Shown: positions 36,470 through 45,481 of the stretch, piece by piece | Position numbering within the stretch: position 1 is the stretch's first letter | How the letters are laid out: each line of letters opens with the position of its first letter | NCBI RefSeq assembly: GCF_900106835.1 | Contig: NZ_FNNR01000007.1 | Span: 124,001-188,000 of the forward strand | Source of the DNA: Arthrobacter sp. cf158 | GTDB taxonomy: Bacteria; Actinomycetota; Actinomycetes; Actinomycetales; Micrococcaceae | Direction of reading: 5' to 3' | DNA length: 64,000 nucleotides | Position numbers and translations under genes: made by a program | The notes under the pieces: model-generated | Seen by the model: only the letters and a program-made list of their open reading frames with translations | Database searches by the model: none | What the model was told of the DNA's origin: nothing

Positions 36470-36964
36470 TCAGTCCCCCGGCGTCAGATGGTCGAACACC
36501 AGGTTCGTCTGGGTGTTGGCGATTGCAGGATCCGATGCGAGATGGATGGCAATGAAGTCACGCAGTTCCTTCGGCGTCCCGCAGGCCACATGTACCAGAA
36601 AGTCCTGGTCACCAGCCAGCAGGAAGACGCTTTGGACGTTTGGCAGCGCCCTCAACCTCTGACCGATCGCCAACATCTTGTTCCTTGCCTGCGAGTTCAC
36701 CCGGACTGAGATCAGCGCGTAGACCAGCAATCCCAACGCTTCAAGATCCACTGATGCGTGGAAGCCCCAGATGATCCCGGCATCCCGAAGGGCCCGGACC
36801 CGTCCCAGACAGGTGGAAGGTGCAATCCCGGCCTTCGAGGCCAGCACATTGTTGGGGATCCGAGCATCGGCCATCAGCTCCTGGAGGATCAGCCGGTCCG
36901 TATCGTCCAGCCGAACGCGATTCACGAGGGCACTCTGATTTCGGGCGATTGTTGAATCAGACAC
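36470..36964 (-). CDS. Lrp/AsnC-family regulator
   Basis: The product has 164 residues. The HTH spans about 18-65 (LDDTDRLILQELMADARIPNNVLASKAGIAPSTCLGRV) and the RAM ligand domain follows (GFHASVDLEALGLLVYALISV, VFLLAGDQDFLVHVAC). It is divergent from an amino-acid permease, the classic arrangement for local control of amino-acid uptake. The gap contains GATTCT at 36988 and 37022 and AGAATC at 37045, possible binding sites. Confidence 0.88.
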   Translation of the reverse strand: MSDSTIARNQSALVNRVRLDDTDRLILQELMADARIPNNVLASKAGIAPSTCLGRVRALRDAGIIWGFHASVDLEALGLLVYALISVRVNSQARNKMLAIGQRLRALPNVQSVFLLAGDQDFLVHVACGTPKELRDFIAIHLASDPAIANTQTNLVFDHLTPGD

Positions 36965-37021
36965 GAATCAATCCCTTTTCATTTTGTGATTCTTCAAAAT
37001 CCTTGGTGCGAGCTTGAGTTG

Positions 37022-37050
37022 GATTCTATCTTGAAGCGATTTGCAGAATC
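37022..37050. promoter_or_regulatory. Possible Lrp-binding inverted repeat upstream of the permease
   Basis: GATTCT (37022-37027) and AGAATC (37045-37050) are inverted, and another GATTCT lies at 36988. Position in the divergent region supports a regulatory role; the repeats are short. Confidence 0.3.
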
Positions 37051-37065
37051 GACGAGGAGGTCGTG

Positions 37066-38607
37066 ATGAGCAGTTTCGACAAGATCCAGGAACGTGAAGG
37101 CGGGCTGAAAAAGCAGCTCACTTCACGCCAAATGACCATGATCGCGCTGGGCGGTGCAATCGGCACGGGCCTGTTCCTGGGGAGCAAATTTGCCATCGGC
37201 CTGGCCGGTCCCAGCGTGATCATCAGTTATGCGATTGGCGGGCTGATCGCCCTGCTCTTGATGGGTAGCCTTTCGGAGATGACAGTGGCCCACCCTACCT
37301 CGGGCTCGTTCGGCGCTTTCGCCGAGCACTATGTCAGCCCGCTGGCCGGATTCCTGGTCAAGTACATGTATTGGTCCTGCATTGTGCTGGCCGTGGGCAC
37401 CGAGGTCACCGCGGTGGGCGAATACATGAAACTGTGGTTCCCTGACGTGCCCTCGCTGCTGTGGGTCATCTTCTTCTCGGCAGTGCTCATCGGCGTGAAC
37501 ACCTTGAACGTGAAGGTGTTCGGAACCCTGGAGTACTGGTTCTCCAGCATCAAGGTCTTCGCGATCATTGCCTTCATTGTGCTGGGCGCATACATCGTCG
37601 TCGGCGACCGTACGGAAGGTACAGGCTTCCAGAACTACACGTCCGACGGCGGATTCTTCCCGCACGGGCTGTCCGGCACCTGGTTCGCGGTAATTGTGTC
37701 CATCTTCAGCTACCTCAGCATCGAGATGATCGCCATCGCAGCCGGCGAAGCCAAAGATCCTGCGACGGCAGTGAAGAAGGCCTTCCGCACCACCATTGTC
37801 CGGCTCCTCCTCTTCTACATCGTCACACTGGCGCTGATACTGGCCATCGCCCCCGTCAGCCAGATCCTGGCAGGCGGCAGCCCTTTCGTCACCGTGATGC
37901 AGAACCTGGGCATCCCCTTCGCTGACAGCCTGCTGACCTTCGTGGTGATTATCGCCGCACTGTCCGCCATGAACAGCCAGCTCTACATCTCCACCCGCAT
38001 GATCTTCAGCCTCTCCCGCAGCGGAGACGCACCGTCCATCTTTGGAAAACTCCGGCCCAACGGCGCACCCGTGAATGCCCTCATTCTGTCCACGGCCGGA
38101 ATTGCGATCGCCACCGTGGTGTACGCCATGTTCCCCCAGACTGCTTTCACCTTCATGATGGCCATTTCCATGTTCGGCGCCATGTTCACCTGGTTCATGA
38201 TCTTTGTGACCCACTGGTTCTTCCGCCGGAGCCTCAAGCGCAGCGGAACTGAGCTCTCCTACAAAACCCGTTTCTACCCCGTGGGCACCATCCTGGGCGC
38301 CGTCCTCATGCTTGCGATTGCCGTGAGCACGCTCGGCACCGAGGCGTTCAGCATGACACTGATCTTTGGCCTTCCGTCCCTTGCACTCGTCACGGTCCTG
38401 TTCTTCGTGGTGCAACGGCGCAAGAGTCAGGCACCCTCTGAAGAATCAAACCCCGGGGAGGACCCAAACACCGTCCGGAAGACCGCCGTCGTATCCTCGG
38501 AGAACAGCACGAACTCCACTACCTCCAGAGGGCTGCCTGCAGAGGCACCCGCTGACGATGACGACCAGAACGATCTCACGGCGTCGAACGCTACCTCGGC
38601 GACCTGA
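37066..38607 (+). CDS. Amino-acid permease, AAT branch of the APC superfamily
   Basis: The product has 513 residues with twelve predicted membrane helices. The first helix has ALGGAIGTGLFLGS, the substrate-binding unwound segment of AAT-family amino-acid/proton symporters, and GEAKDPATAVKKAF lies after helix 6. AGGAGG lies 5 nt before ATG 37066. The last 60 or so residues (after VVQRRK) are a polar Ser/Asn/Asp-rich tail not needed for transport; this tail is encoded opposite the end of the macrodomain gene, overlapping it by 181 bp. The Lrp regulator is divergent. The substrate cannot be told from sequence. Confidence 0.9.
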   Translation: MSSFDKIQEREGGLKKQLTSRQMTMIALGGAIGTGLFLGSKFAIGLAGPSVIISYAIGGLIALLLMGSLSEMTVAHPTSGSFGAFAEHYVSPLAGFLVKYMYWSCIVLAVGTEVTAVGEYMKLWFPDVPSLLWVIFFSAVLIGVNTLNVKVFGTLEYWFSSIKVFAIIAFIVLGAYIVVGDRTEGTGFQNYTSDGGFFPHGLSGTWFAVIVSIFSYLSIEMIAIAAGEAKDPATAVKKAFRTTIVRLLLFYIVTLALILAIAPVSQILAGGSPFVTVMQNLGIPFADSLLTFVVIIAALSAMNSQLYISTRMIFSLSRSGDAPSIFGKLRPNGAPVNALILSTAGIAIATVVYAMFPQTAFTFMMAISMFGAMFTWFMIFVTHWFFRRSLKRSGTELSYKTRFYPVGTILGAVLMLAIAVSTLGTEAFSMTLIFGLPSLALVTVLFFVVQRRKSQAPSEESNPGEDPNTVRKTAVVSSENSTNSTTSRGLPAEAPADDDDQNDLTASNATSAT

Positions 38608-38996
38608 CGCGCATCCCAACCATAGATTCCGGCGCTGATCGCGGGGAAAGCCACGGACCGGGCACCCAGTCCCGCTGCCACCGTCAGACTTTCGCGGAAG
38701 CACGAAGCCAGCAGCGCCGGATCCGTCTGCCCTGCGTGCCTGTTGGGTCCCACAGTGTGGACCACCCAGCGGGCAGGAAGCCGGAAGCCGGGCGTCGCGA
38801 CGGCGCCACCCACCGGCAGCCCACCCGGCAACTCCGTCCGCCGCAGCTCACGGCACGCCTCAAGGAGTTCAGGTCCAGCGGCCCTGTGAATTGCGCCGTC
38901 CACTCCCCCTCCACCGAGCAGGGATGAGTTTGCGGCGTTGATGATCGCGTCAACGCCGCGCGTGGTGATATCTCCGTGCAGGATGTCGATTCGCAT
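38427..38996 (-). CDS. Macrodomain protein (O-acetyl-ADP-ribose deacetylase-like)
   Basis: The product has 189 residues and is nearly all one macrodomain: DITTRGVDAIINAANSSLLGGGGVDGAIHRAAGP at the start with the catalytic-type NAAN and GGGGVDGAI loop, then VAFPAISAGIYGWD for the diphosphate-binding loop. It is similar to YmdB/MacroD-class enzymes that remove ADP-ribose or hydrolyse O-acetyl-ADP-ribose. ATG 38996 matches the family N-terminus (MRIDILHGDIT). The last roughly 60 residues overlap the permease tail on the other strand. Confidence 0.9.
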   Translation of the reverse strand: MRIDILHGDITTRGVDAIINAANSSLLGGGGVDGAIHRAAGPELLEACRELRRTELPGGLPVGGAVATPGFRLPARWVVHTVGPNRHAGQTDPALLASCFRESLTVAAGLGARSVAFPAISAGIYGWDARQVAEVAFDAVRSFWSSSSAGASAGSPLEVVEFVLFSEDTTAVFRTVFGSSPGFDSSEGA

Positions 38997-39038
38997 GCCG
39001 CCAGTCTCGCGCCGGAGCAGCGGCAGAGGCAAGTGCGG

Positions 39039-39044
39039 TACCTT
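39039..39044 (+). promoter_or_regulatory. Leaderless -10 box (TACCTT) of the dedA-like gene
   Basis: TACCTT is followed by 6 nt and then ATG 39051; no ribosome site is present. Confidence 0.5.
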
Positions 39045-39050
39045 GTGGCC

Positions 39051-39683
39051 ATGGACATCACCGCCCCCGAGACCTGGGGATCCGCAATATATCTGTGGAT
39101 CGTCCCCATCGTGCTGGGTGATGCCATCTTCCCGCCCATCCCGTCCGAGATGGTGGTGATTACCGGAGGCGCTCTCGCTGCCGACGGCCACGCCAACTTC
39201 TGGCTGATCCTGTTCCTCGCCGCTTTCGCCTCCTGGCTCGGAGACATGGCGGTTTTCGTGTTGTTCAGGCGGCGCATCAGCCATGTCCTGGACCGATGGT
39301 CATGGGGCCGCCGGGTTCACCGCGGAATCCACGAGGCAATCGCCGAGGCGGGCCGCTCCTCAACGTACGGGGCCATCATTGGCGCGCGTTTCATCCCGGG
39401 AGGAAGACTCGCTACCTCGTCCGCAGCCGGCATTGCCAATGTTTCCGTGCGTGGATTCAGCCTCTGCGCCGGCTTGGGCGCTGTGTTGTGGGCCGTGTGG
39501 CAAGTGGGCCTGGGCTACTTCACCGGCTCCACCACCAAGCTTCCCTTCTGGGCGAGCTCGCTGATAGGCGTGGGAGTCGGCCTGGTAATTGGTGTGGTGG
39601 TGGGCCTGATTGTCACCAGGCGCCGTGGCAGCCGCTCACCCGTGGACGAACCGTACGACGGCGATGTCCCCCAGCCCGAGTAG
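39051..39683 (+). CDS. DedA/SNARE-associated family membrane protein
   Basis: The product has 210 residues. The N-terminal re-entrant segment has DAIFPPIPSEMVVITGG, the DedA hallmark, and the second half has GARFIPGGRLATSSAAGIANV with the conserved arginines (FxPGxR). About five membrane helices follow the family plan. DedA proteins are linked to lipid flipping and membrane homeostasis. ATG 39051 fits a leaderless promoter; an upstream frame from 38976 lies opposite the macrodomain start. Confidence 0.9.
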   Translation: MDITAPETWGSAIYLWIVPIVLGDAIFPPIPSEMVVITGGALAADGHANFWLILFLAAFASWLGDMAVFVLFRRRISHVLDRWSWGRRVHRGIHEAIAEAGRSSTYGAIIGARFIPGGRLATSSAAGIANVSVRGFSLCAGLGAVLWAVWQVGLGYFTGSTTKLPFWASSLIGVGVGLVIGVVVGLIVTRRRGSRSPVDEPYDGDVPQPE

Positions 39684-39709
39684 CGTCCCGGCGTTGGATT
39701 CCTGCGGTC

Positions 39710-40015
39710 CTAGATGGGCGACCAACGGCCGCGGCTGCGACGCAGCACATACAAGCTGCCGGTAAGGGCAACGCGCTCGACGGCGTCACGCATCATGGCA
39801 GCCGACGTGCGGGCTTCGTCGTTCTCGCCCCTGTAATCGCGGTCGCCTACCGTGAAGCGGAGGCTGATCTGTGGCACTCCGCCCACAATGTCCAGCTGGT
39901 TCGATTCCACGTGATGGCGGGTTTCCAAGGCCTCTACGGCGGCGGCCATGACGGACTCGGGGGCATTGCCCGGTTTGAGGCCAGTGATCTTCAACTTGGT
40001 CTGGAACGACGGCAT
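39710..40015 (-). CDS. Small conserved hypothetical protein
   Basis: The product has 101 residues, no signal peptide or membrane segment. Predicted beta-alpha-beta-beta: FQTKLKITGL, a helix (PESVMAAAVEALETRHH), GGVPQISLRFTVGDRDY, then a helix and a basic C-terminus. No family recognised. It lies downstream of the ppc terminator region and has a complete frame with normal codon use for the window. Confidence 0.6.
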   Translation of the reverse strand: MPSFQTKLKITGLKPGNAPESVMAAAVEALETRHHVESNQLDIVGGVPQISLRFTVGDRDYRGENDEARTSAAMMRDAVERVALTGSLYVLRRSRGRWSPI

Positions 40016-40055
40016 CCCACCACCCTAACGCCCGATTGCCGTGCCTCAGCCCGCC

Positions 40056-40133
40056 ATCCCTCTCTCACCTACCGCACCAACAGAAGGATCCCTCTCTCAC
40101 CTACCGCACCAACGAAAGGATCCCTCTCTCACC
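40056..40133. repeat. 32-bp direct repeat downstream of ppc
   Basis: ATCCCTCTCTCACC begins at 40056, 40088 and 40120; the first two copies extend identically for 26 bases, linked by AGAAGG or GAAAGG. The third copy turns into the terminator hairpin. Confidence 0.9.
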
Positions 40134-40152
40134 GGGTGAGAGAGGGATCCTT
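40116..40152 (-). terminator. ppc terminator hairpin built from the repeat
   Basis: AAGGATCCCTCTCTCACC and its exact complement form an 18-bp inverted repeat with a 1-nt centre (17-bp stem with a 3-nt loop). On the minus strand a short T-rich TTTCGTT follows, so it should terminate ppc. Confidence 0.8.
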
Positions 40153-40182
40153 GAAAACGCGCGTTAGGTGAGAGAGCGTCTG

Positions 40183-42981
40183 CTAGCCGGTGTTGCGCAG
40201 GCCGGCGGCTACGCCGTTGACGGTGATGAGCATGGCCCGCTGGAGCCGCTCGTCGATCTCAGCCCCGGATACTGACTCCTCACGGACGCGGCGAAGCAAC
40301 TCCACCTGCAGGTAGCTGATGGGGTCGAGGTACTGGTCCCGGATTTCCAGGGAACGCTTCAAGGTTGGCTGGGCATCCAGCAGCTCGATCTCGCCCGTGA
40401 GCCGCTCGATTTCGGCCACCGTGAGCTCGTATTCGTCGCGGATCATGTGGAACAGACGGTGCAGTTCTTTCGGAACCAAGGAAGAAACGTAGTGGCCCGC
40501 GATTTCCATGTCCGTCTTGGCCAGTGTCATTTCCACGTTGGAAATGACAGAGCGGAAGAAGTGCCAGCGGTCCATCATCTCCAGGAGCTGGTCCGTGTTG
40601 CCTGCCTCGCGGGCTGCCTTCAAACCTGAACCAACGCCGAACCACCCGGGCACAATTTGGCGGGACTGGGTCCAGCCAAACACCCACGGGATGGCCCGGA
40701 GTCCGCCCAGTCCCGCGCCGGAATCCGGTCGCTTGGACGGACGGGATCCAATGTTCAACGAGCCCAGCTGCTCCACCGGCGTTGAGGCCAGGAAATAGGC
40801 CGGCAGCTCAGGATCATCGATCAACGTGCGGTAGCGGGCGAATGCTGCGTCCGAGATGGTTTCCATGACGTTCGCGTAGCGCTCACGCTCGTCTTCCGAG
40901 GTGCGCGGCGTGCGGTGCAGCGCCGAGCCCTGCATCACTGCGGCCAAGGAAAGCTCAAGGTTTTCGCGGGCGAGTTCCGGCAGGGAGTACTTGTCCGAGA
41001 TGACTTCGCCCTGCTCGGTGAACTTGATTTCGCCTTCCAGCACACCATTCGGCTGGGCCATGATGGCATCGTACGTCGGTCCGCCACCGCGGCCCACGGA
41101 ACCACCGCGGCCGTGGAAGAGACGGACGCGGACCCCGTGCTTGGCGGCCACATCGCGCAGCTTTCGCTGGGTCTTGTGGATTTCCCACTGGCTGGTCATC
41201 ACGCCGGATTCCTTGTTGGAATCGGAGTAACCCAGCATGACTTCCTGGACATCGCCGCGGAGGCGGACCAGCTCCCGGTAGGACGGATCGGACAGCAGCT
41301 GATCTACGATCTCAGCTGATGCGCGGAGTTCCTCCACGGTCTCCAGCAGTGGAGCGAAGCCGATTTTGGCGCGCGGCTTCCCTCCGAAGAGGTCAATCAA
41401 CCCGGCCTCACGGGCCAGGACGGCGGCAGCGAGAACATCGTCGGCACCGCGGGTCATGGAGATGATGTAAGTCTCCACGACGTCCGGACCGTAGGTGTGC
41501 AGGGCCTGGCGGATGCTCCGGAAGACGTCGTAGGTACCGTCGGCCGTGCCCTCGAGCTTGATCGGGTGTCCGGAAAGAGGACGGCGGGAAGCCAACTCCG
41601 CACCCAGGAACTCGAAGCGCTCTTCACGGGTCAGTTCGCCATAGGGCTTCCCGGCACCAAGCCTGTCAACGAGCTGGCCCACAGCATCGTGGTGGTAGTC
41701 GGCATGCTCACGGATGTCCAAGGTTGCCAGGTGCAGGCCAAACGCTGCGATGGCACGGCGAACCCGGGCCAGGGCACCGTCTGCCACCAATCCGGCCGCG
41801 TGGTTTCGCAGCGACTCTTCCAGGAGCCCGAATTCAGCCAGCAGCTCCGATGTGGTGGCGTAGTCACGGCCTGGCTCGTGATGGCTCGACGCCGCAACCC
41901 GACGACCGGTGTTGATCAGCTTGGCTTTGATGCAGGTCAGTTTCAGCCTGTAGGGCTCCTGCGCATTCAGTTCAAGAATGCGTTTGTCCAACCCCGGCAG
42001 GTTCTTGAGGTCCACAGTGATGGAGTCCAGCAACTCCTGGTCGGCCCCAAACAGTGCCGTGGAGTTGGAGAGGACCGAGATGAGTTCGTCGATCAAGGCA
42101 ATGCTGATGCGCACGGCGTTCTGGTTCTGGAGCTGCAGGATTTCACGCGTGACTGCCGCGGTGACGTTCGGGTTGCCGTCACGGTCGCCACCGATCCACG
42201 AACCAAAACGAAGCGGCGCGGCAGCGGCCGGCAGCGTGACACCGTGCTCGGCAAGAAGTTCCGAGAGGTCCGTCAACATTTCCGGCATGGCGTCGGTGAG
42301 GATGCTGTTCAGGTAATAGATGGCGTTGCGCGCTTCATCGACAGGGGTGGGGCGGACCTGGCGAAGCTCATCCGTCTGCCACATCTGGTCGATGATTTCA
42401 GCAAGCTGGCGGTCTTGGCGCCGGCGGGCGGACGTGCCCTCGGTGGTGGGCTCGGCTAGGACATCGGACAGTTTGCGCACCTTGTCCAGGACCGAACGGC
42501 GTGATGCCTCGGTGGGGTGTGCCGTGAAGATGGGACGGACATCGAGTTCGTTGATCACATCCTGCAGGACCTGCGGACCCGCCTGGCCTGCAATCTCAGA
42601 GACGGCCTTGGCCAGCCAGCCGTCCTTTTCCTGCCGGGTGCGAAGTCCACGGACACGGTGAACCTGCTCTGCCGCGTTGCTGAGGTGGAAGTAGAACGCA
42701 AAGGCGCGGACCAAATCGGTGGCCTGCTCCAGTGGCAGCGAGGCGAGCAACTCACGGACCTGGGCAACGACGTCGTGCGCGCTCCAAGGGCCGGTAGCGT
42801 CCGCGCCGCCCCTGGCGGCTTCCTTGGACTCCTTGGTCAGCAGGCGCACCTGTTCCACGAGCTGAAGGAGGTCCGGACCGTGCTGTCGGACCAGTGACTC
42901 GCCAAGGAGGGTGGAAACGCGGCGCACATCGGCGCGCAGTTCGGCAGCGAGATCGGTGTCTTGATGGGCAGTGTGAACCAT
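40183..42981 (-). CDS. ppc: Phosphoenolpyruvate carboxylase
   Basis: The product has 932 residues, the normal bacterial length. FTAHPTEA contains catalytic His155, the mobile loop [14 protein letters not shown] lies near residues 610-625, and the C-terminus [16 protein letters not shown] is the conserved allosteric/active-site tail. It makes oxaloacetate from PEP and bicarbonate to refill the TCA cycle. A repeat-derived terminator follows. The upstream 117 bp contains no other gene, so it has its own promoter. Confidence 0.97.
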   Translation of the reverse strand: MVHTAHQDTDLAAELRADVRRVSTLLGESLVRQHGPDLLQLVEQVRLLTKESKEAARGGADATGPWSAHDVVAQVRELLASLPLEQATDLVRAFAFYFHLSNAAEQVHRVRGLRTRQEKDGWLAKAVSEIAGQAGPQVLQDVINELDVRPIFTAHPTEASRRSVLDKVRKLSDVLAEPTTEGTSARRRQDRQLAEIIDQMWQTDELRQVRPTPVDEARNAIYYLNSILTDAMPEMLTDLSELLAEHGVTLPAAAAPLRFGSWIGGDRDGNPNVTAAVTREILQLQNQNAVRISIALIDELISVLSNSTALFGADQELLDSITVDLKNLPGLDKRILELNAQEPYRLKLTCIKAKLINTGRRVAASSHHEPGRDYATTSELLAEFGLLEESLRNHAAGLVADGALARVRRAIAAFGLHLATLDIREHADYHHDAVGQLVDRLGAGKPYGELTREERFEFLGAELASRRPLSGHPIKLEGTADGTYDVFRSIRQALHTYGPDVVETYIISMTRGADDVLAAAVLAREAGLIDLFGGKPRAKIGFAPLLETVEELRASAEIVDQLLSDPSYRELVRLRGDVQEVMLGYSDSNKESGVMTSQWEIHKTQRKLRDVAAKHGVRVRLFHGRGGSVGRGGGPTYDAIMAQPNGVLEGEIKFTEQGEVISDKYSLPELARENLELSLAAVMQGSALHRTPRTSEDERERYANVMETISDAAFARYRTLIDDPELPAYFLASTPVEQLGSLNIGSRPSKRPDSGAGLGGLRAIPWVFGWTQSRQIVPGWFGVGSGLKAAREAGNTDQLLEMMDRWHFFRSVISNVEMTLAKTDMEIAGHYVSSLVPKELHRLFHMIRDEYELTVAEIERLTGEIELLDAQPTLKRSLEIRDQYLDPISYLQVELLRRVREESVSGAEIDERLQRAMLITVNGVAAGLRNTG

Positions 42982-43098
42982 AGATACATACCTTCGGGAT
43001 CTGGTGTGGCTCGTACACTGCGCTGGATACTGTGAGCCGGATTACTTATGTTTCCTACGGGATCTTACCCGCACCAAACTCAACGCAAGGAATGCGTC

Positions 43099-43413
43099 TC
43101 AGATTTTGGCATCACCATGCGGGCCGGCAGGATTCGGAAGGACCACCTTGCCGCCCAACAGCTCTTGGCCTGCGGGGCCGGGGCCTGCGGACAGGTTCTG
43201 GTGCCTGCGCTGCCGCATTTCTTCAAGGGCAGCCGCCGCCTCCACCCTGGTGGGCGCACCCGTTGCAGGTTCCACCATGGACAGCACACTCCCGAGCGTG
43301 CCGGTAGCACCTTTGGCCGGCACGCCGCGCTGGACCAGCCGTGTTCCCGCCCAAATGGAACCAAGAACGAGGGCGACACAGACCACCACTGCAACCACGG
43401 CATCGATCCCCAT
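43099..43413 (-). CDS. Small membrane-anchored hypothetical protein
   Basis: The product has 104 residues with one N-terminal membrane helix (residues 3-22) and a soluble tail containing RVEAAAALEEMRQRRHQ. No family recognised. ATG 43413 is preceded at 6 nt by TACGCT, the leaderless pattern used elsewhere in the window. It lies between ppc and the sigma-fusion gene on the same strand. Confidence 0.55.
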   Translation of the reverse strand: MGIDAVVAVVVCVALVLGSIWAGTRLVQRGVPAKGATGTLGSVLSMVEPATGAPTRVEAAAALEEMRQRRHQNLSAGPGPAGQELLGGKVVLPNPAGPHGDAKI

Positions 43414-43658
43414 GCGGCCAGCGTACGCCCACCCAAAGCCCGCGCCTACCCCTGCATTACCCGGCCCATGCCTTTTTGAGGACGTCCCAATGCTGGTCTT
43501 CCATGAGACTCGCGGGTTAAGCCCCACGTACTCCCAAACGTGGAGCCGATGCACGTGGTGGAGCAGGAGCTCACCCCCGACTTTCCGGACATGCCGTTGA
43601 CATAATCGCCGTTGACATAGTGGTGAGGGCCGCGGGATCGTGACGCGGACCTTTCCTC
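43414..43658. other. 245-bp intergenic stretch with a TTGACATA direct repeat
   Basis: CGTTGACATA occurs twice in direct orientation about 16 bp apart just before 43622. TACGCT at 43420-43425 is a -10 candidate for the minus-strand gene at 43413. I see no gene here. Confidence 0.4.
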
Positions 43659-45308
43659 CTACTGGGCTTGGTACTGGTATTCGAACTGGCCCGGGACAAG
43701 CCCTGTGCCGCTCAAGGAATAATTGAGGACGCCGCCATCTTTGGAGCGTCCGGAGTCCGCGGTCACATGAAAGTGAAGGCTGCCCCGCTGCACCGAGTCC
43801 GTGACACACATGACAACGGACTGCCCTTCCATGGAACATGCCCAACCATCGGGCACACGCAGTGAACTCTCCAGAATGCGTGCATGCCCTTCAACCGAAA
43901 ACACGGCCTTGCCACTGCCCAAAGGCCCAGTGCCGGAGGCAGCGAAGTCGATTTCCATAGCGGTACCGCTGGAATCTCCTCTGCCACGGTTCTCCCTTAC
44001 GAACCCGGAGATTGTTGCCGCGGTGGCCGCTGATGGAACGGCAGAAGGCACCGGTGCAGGCGTCTTGGCCGGTGGAGAAACGGGGGCAGGCGTTGTCATC
44101 GTCGGCTCAGGCAGCACTCCGGGCGGTGGCAAGGACTCTTCCGGTGCCGGGACAAGGGTCTCAGACTGCTCCTCAAGCGCTGGCAAGGGCTCGGTTGGTG
44201 GCGGCACGGACGTCGATGAAGCTGACTCAGCGGGCATCGGGGCCACCGGAGCCGGGGCCGGGGCACCCGTCTGAGCTGGTGCCGGCGTGGCCAGCTCCAA
44301 GCCATTTTCCCCTTGCGCCGCGGCTGTCTCCACTGCCCGCTGCTCCGTGGAGAGTTCCGGAACCTGCACCTCTCCAGCTCCCCCCGCTCCCAGCATCAGC
44401 CCAACCCCTGCGGCTGCGAAGAGCGCCATGACGGCCGGCTGAGCCAAGGCATGGACTGCCAGCGCCACTTTGGCCGGGGCCATCCCACCCAGGAGGCCCA
44501 CCGCAGCACCTTTACCAGCCCACATCGCCAGGGGGATTCCTGTCACCAGCGGCAGGAGTACTGCCCGCATGCTTCCCTGGACATCGTTGAGCTCGGCAAG
44601 TGCGGCTGTGCACATGGAACAGCCGTGCAGATGATTGCGGACCTTGCGCTCAGCGGCGCTGGACAACCCACCCCTGAGGAAGCTGCCAAGCTTGGAAGCG
44701 AACTCGGCGCATTTGCCGTCCGCCTGATCCGCGACGTGGCTCTGCAGGTATTGGCGTCGCAGGCCCTCGCGAGCACGGACAGCGAGCGCAGAAACCGCAT
44801 TGGGGGTCAGACCAAGAATTGGCGCCACGGCCGCCGGCTTCATCCGCTCAACGTCCATGTACCAGAGCACGGCCTGCCAGCGTTCCGGCAAAGCGTGGAA
44901 TGCCTTGGCCACTGTGCGTGACTCGAAGGCGCTGATGACGGCGTCCGACTCGACCACTGTTTGATCCAGAACAGAATCGTCACCGCTGGCCAGTACCTTG
45001 CCTGCTTTTCGATTCCGTTGATGGGACAGCCGGGTGACGGTGGACAATAGGTACGCCCTGAAGAACGCGCCCGGCCCTTTCCCTGCAACAATGCTATGCA
45101 ACACGGATTGGAAAGCCTCAGCCACAACATCCTCGGCGTCGCTCAGGTTGTCGACGTTCCGCCTTGCCACGGTGTATGCAATGGACAAATGGCGCCCATA
45201 CAGTCCGTCGAAGGCGGACATGTCCCCGCCCCTGACCAGCTCGATGAGGTGACGATCGCTGCCGGTGTCACCTTCTGCATCGCGGCTCGCATGTGATCCG
45301 TGTGCCAT
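43659..45308 (-). CDS. Membrane-embedded ECF sigma factor fused to zinc anti-sigma-like motif
   Basis: The product has 549 residues. Sigma region 2 lies at about 20-95 (AFDGLYGRHLSIAYTVARR, LSDAEDVVAEAF) and region 4 at about 125-190 (FHALPERWQAVLWYMDVERM, ILGLTPNAVSALAVRAREGL, given as separate motifs). Then come C200 and HLHGCSMC (H226-x3-C230-x2-C233), a zinc-binding anti-sigma motif, two hydrophobic segments (about 248-275 and 281-308), a Pro/Ala/Thr-rich wall-spanning region (about 325-430), and a roughly 110-residue C-terminal domain with two cysteines, probably outside the cell. The sigma part may be released or signal in place. ATG 45308 has only a weak GGGA site. Confidence 0.85.
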   Translation of the reverse strand: MAHGSHASRDAEGDTGSDRHLIELVRGGDMSAFDGLYGRHLSIAYTVARRNVDNLSDAEDVVAEAFQSVLHSIVAGKGPGAFFRAYLLSTVTRLSHQRNRKAGKVLASGDDSVLDQTVVESDAVISAFESRTVAKAFHALPERWQAVLWYMDVERMKPAAVAPILGLTPNAVSALAVRAREGLRRQYLQSHVADQADGKCAEFASKLGSFLRGGLSSAAERKVRNHLHGCSMCTAALAELNDVQGSMRAVLLPLVTGIPLAMWAGKGAAVGLLGGMAPAKVALAVHALAQPAVMALFAAAGVGLMLGAGGAGEVQVPELSTEQRAVETAAAQGENGLELATPAPAQTGAPAPAPVAPMPAESASSTSVPPPTEPLPALEEQSETLVPAPEESLPPPGVLPEPTMTTPAPVSPPAKTPAPVPSAVPSAATAATISGFVRENRGRGDSSGTAMEIDFAASGTGPLGSGKAVFSVEGHARILESSLRVPDGWACSMEGQSVVMCVTDSVQRGSLHFHVTADSGRSKDGGVLNYSLSGTGLVPGQFEYQYQAQ

Positions 45309-45481
45309 CTATGGCATCCCGAAACCGTAAGTAATCCTGCCCATGTTTATGGAGTGAGTGCAGGCAGCGAGTCGTGACGCGATTTGTACAATGTCTTGAA
45401 CAAAGACGCTGGAAGTCTTCTTTTACAGCCAATCCCGGGGCAGCGTCGTCACGAAACAGTGCTGGTATGCACTTTTCGGAT

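Noticed and set aside
36988..37050. GATTCT/AGAATC copies as a sure Lrp operator
   Set aside because: Too short and loosely spaced to claim; kept only as a low-confidence site.
38997..39284. N-terminal extension of the macrodomain protein by 96 residues
   Set aside because: The extension is Gly/Glu/His-rich, overlaps the dedA-like gene and has no family match; ATG 38996 begins the domain.
43414..43845. Longer minus-strand frame joining the 43413 gene to the sigma-fusion end
   Set aside because: The upstream part overlaps the sigma-fusion gene in another frame and shows no motif; ATG 43413 has a promoter-like box.
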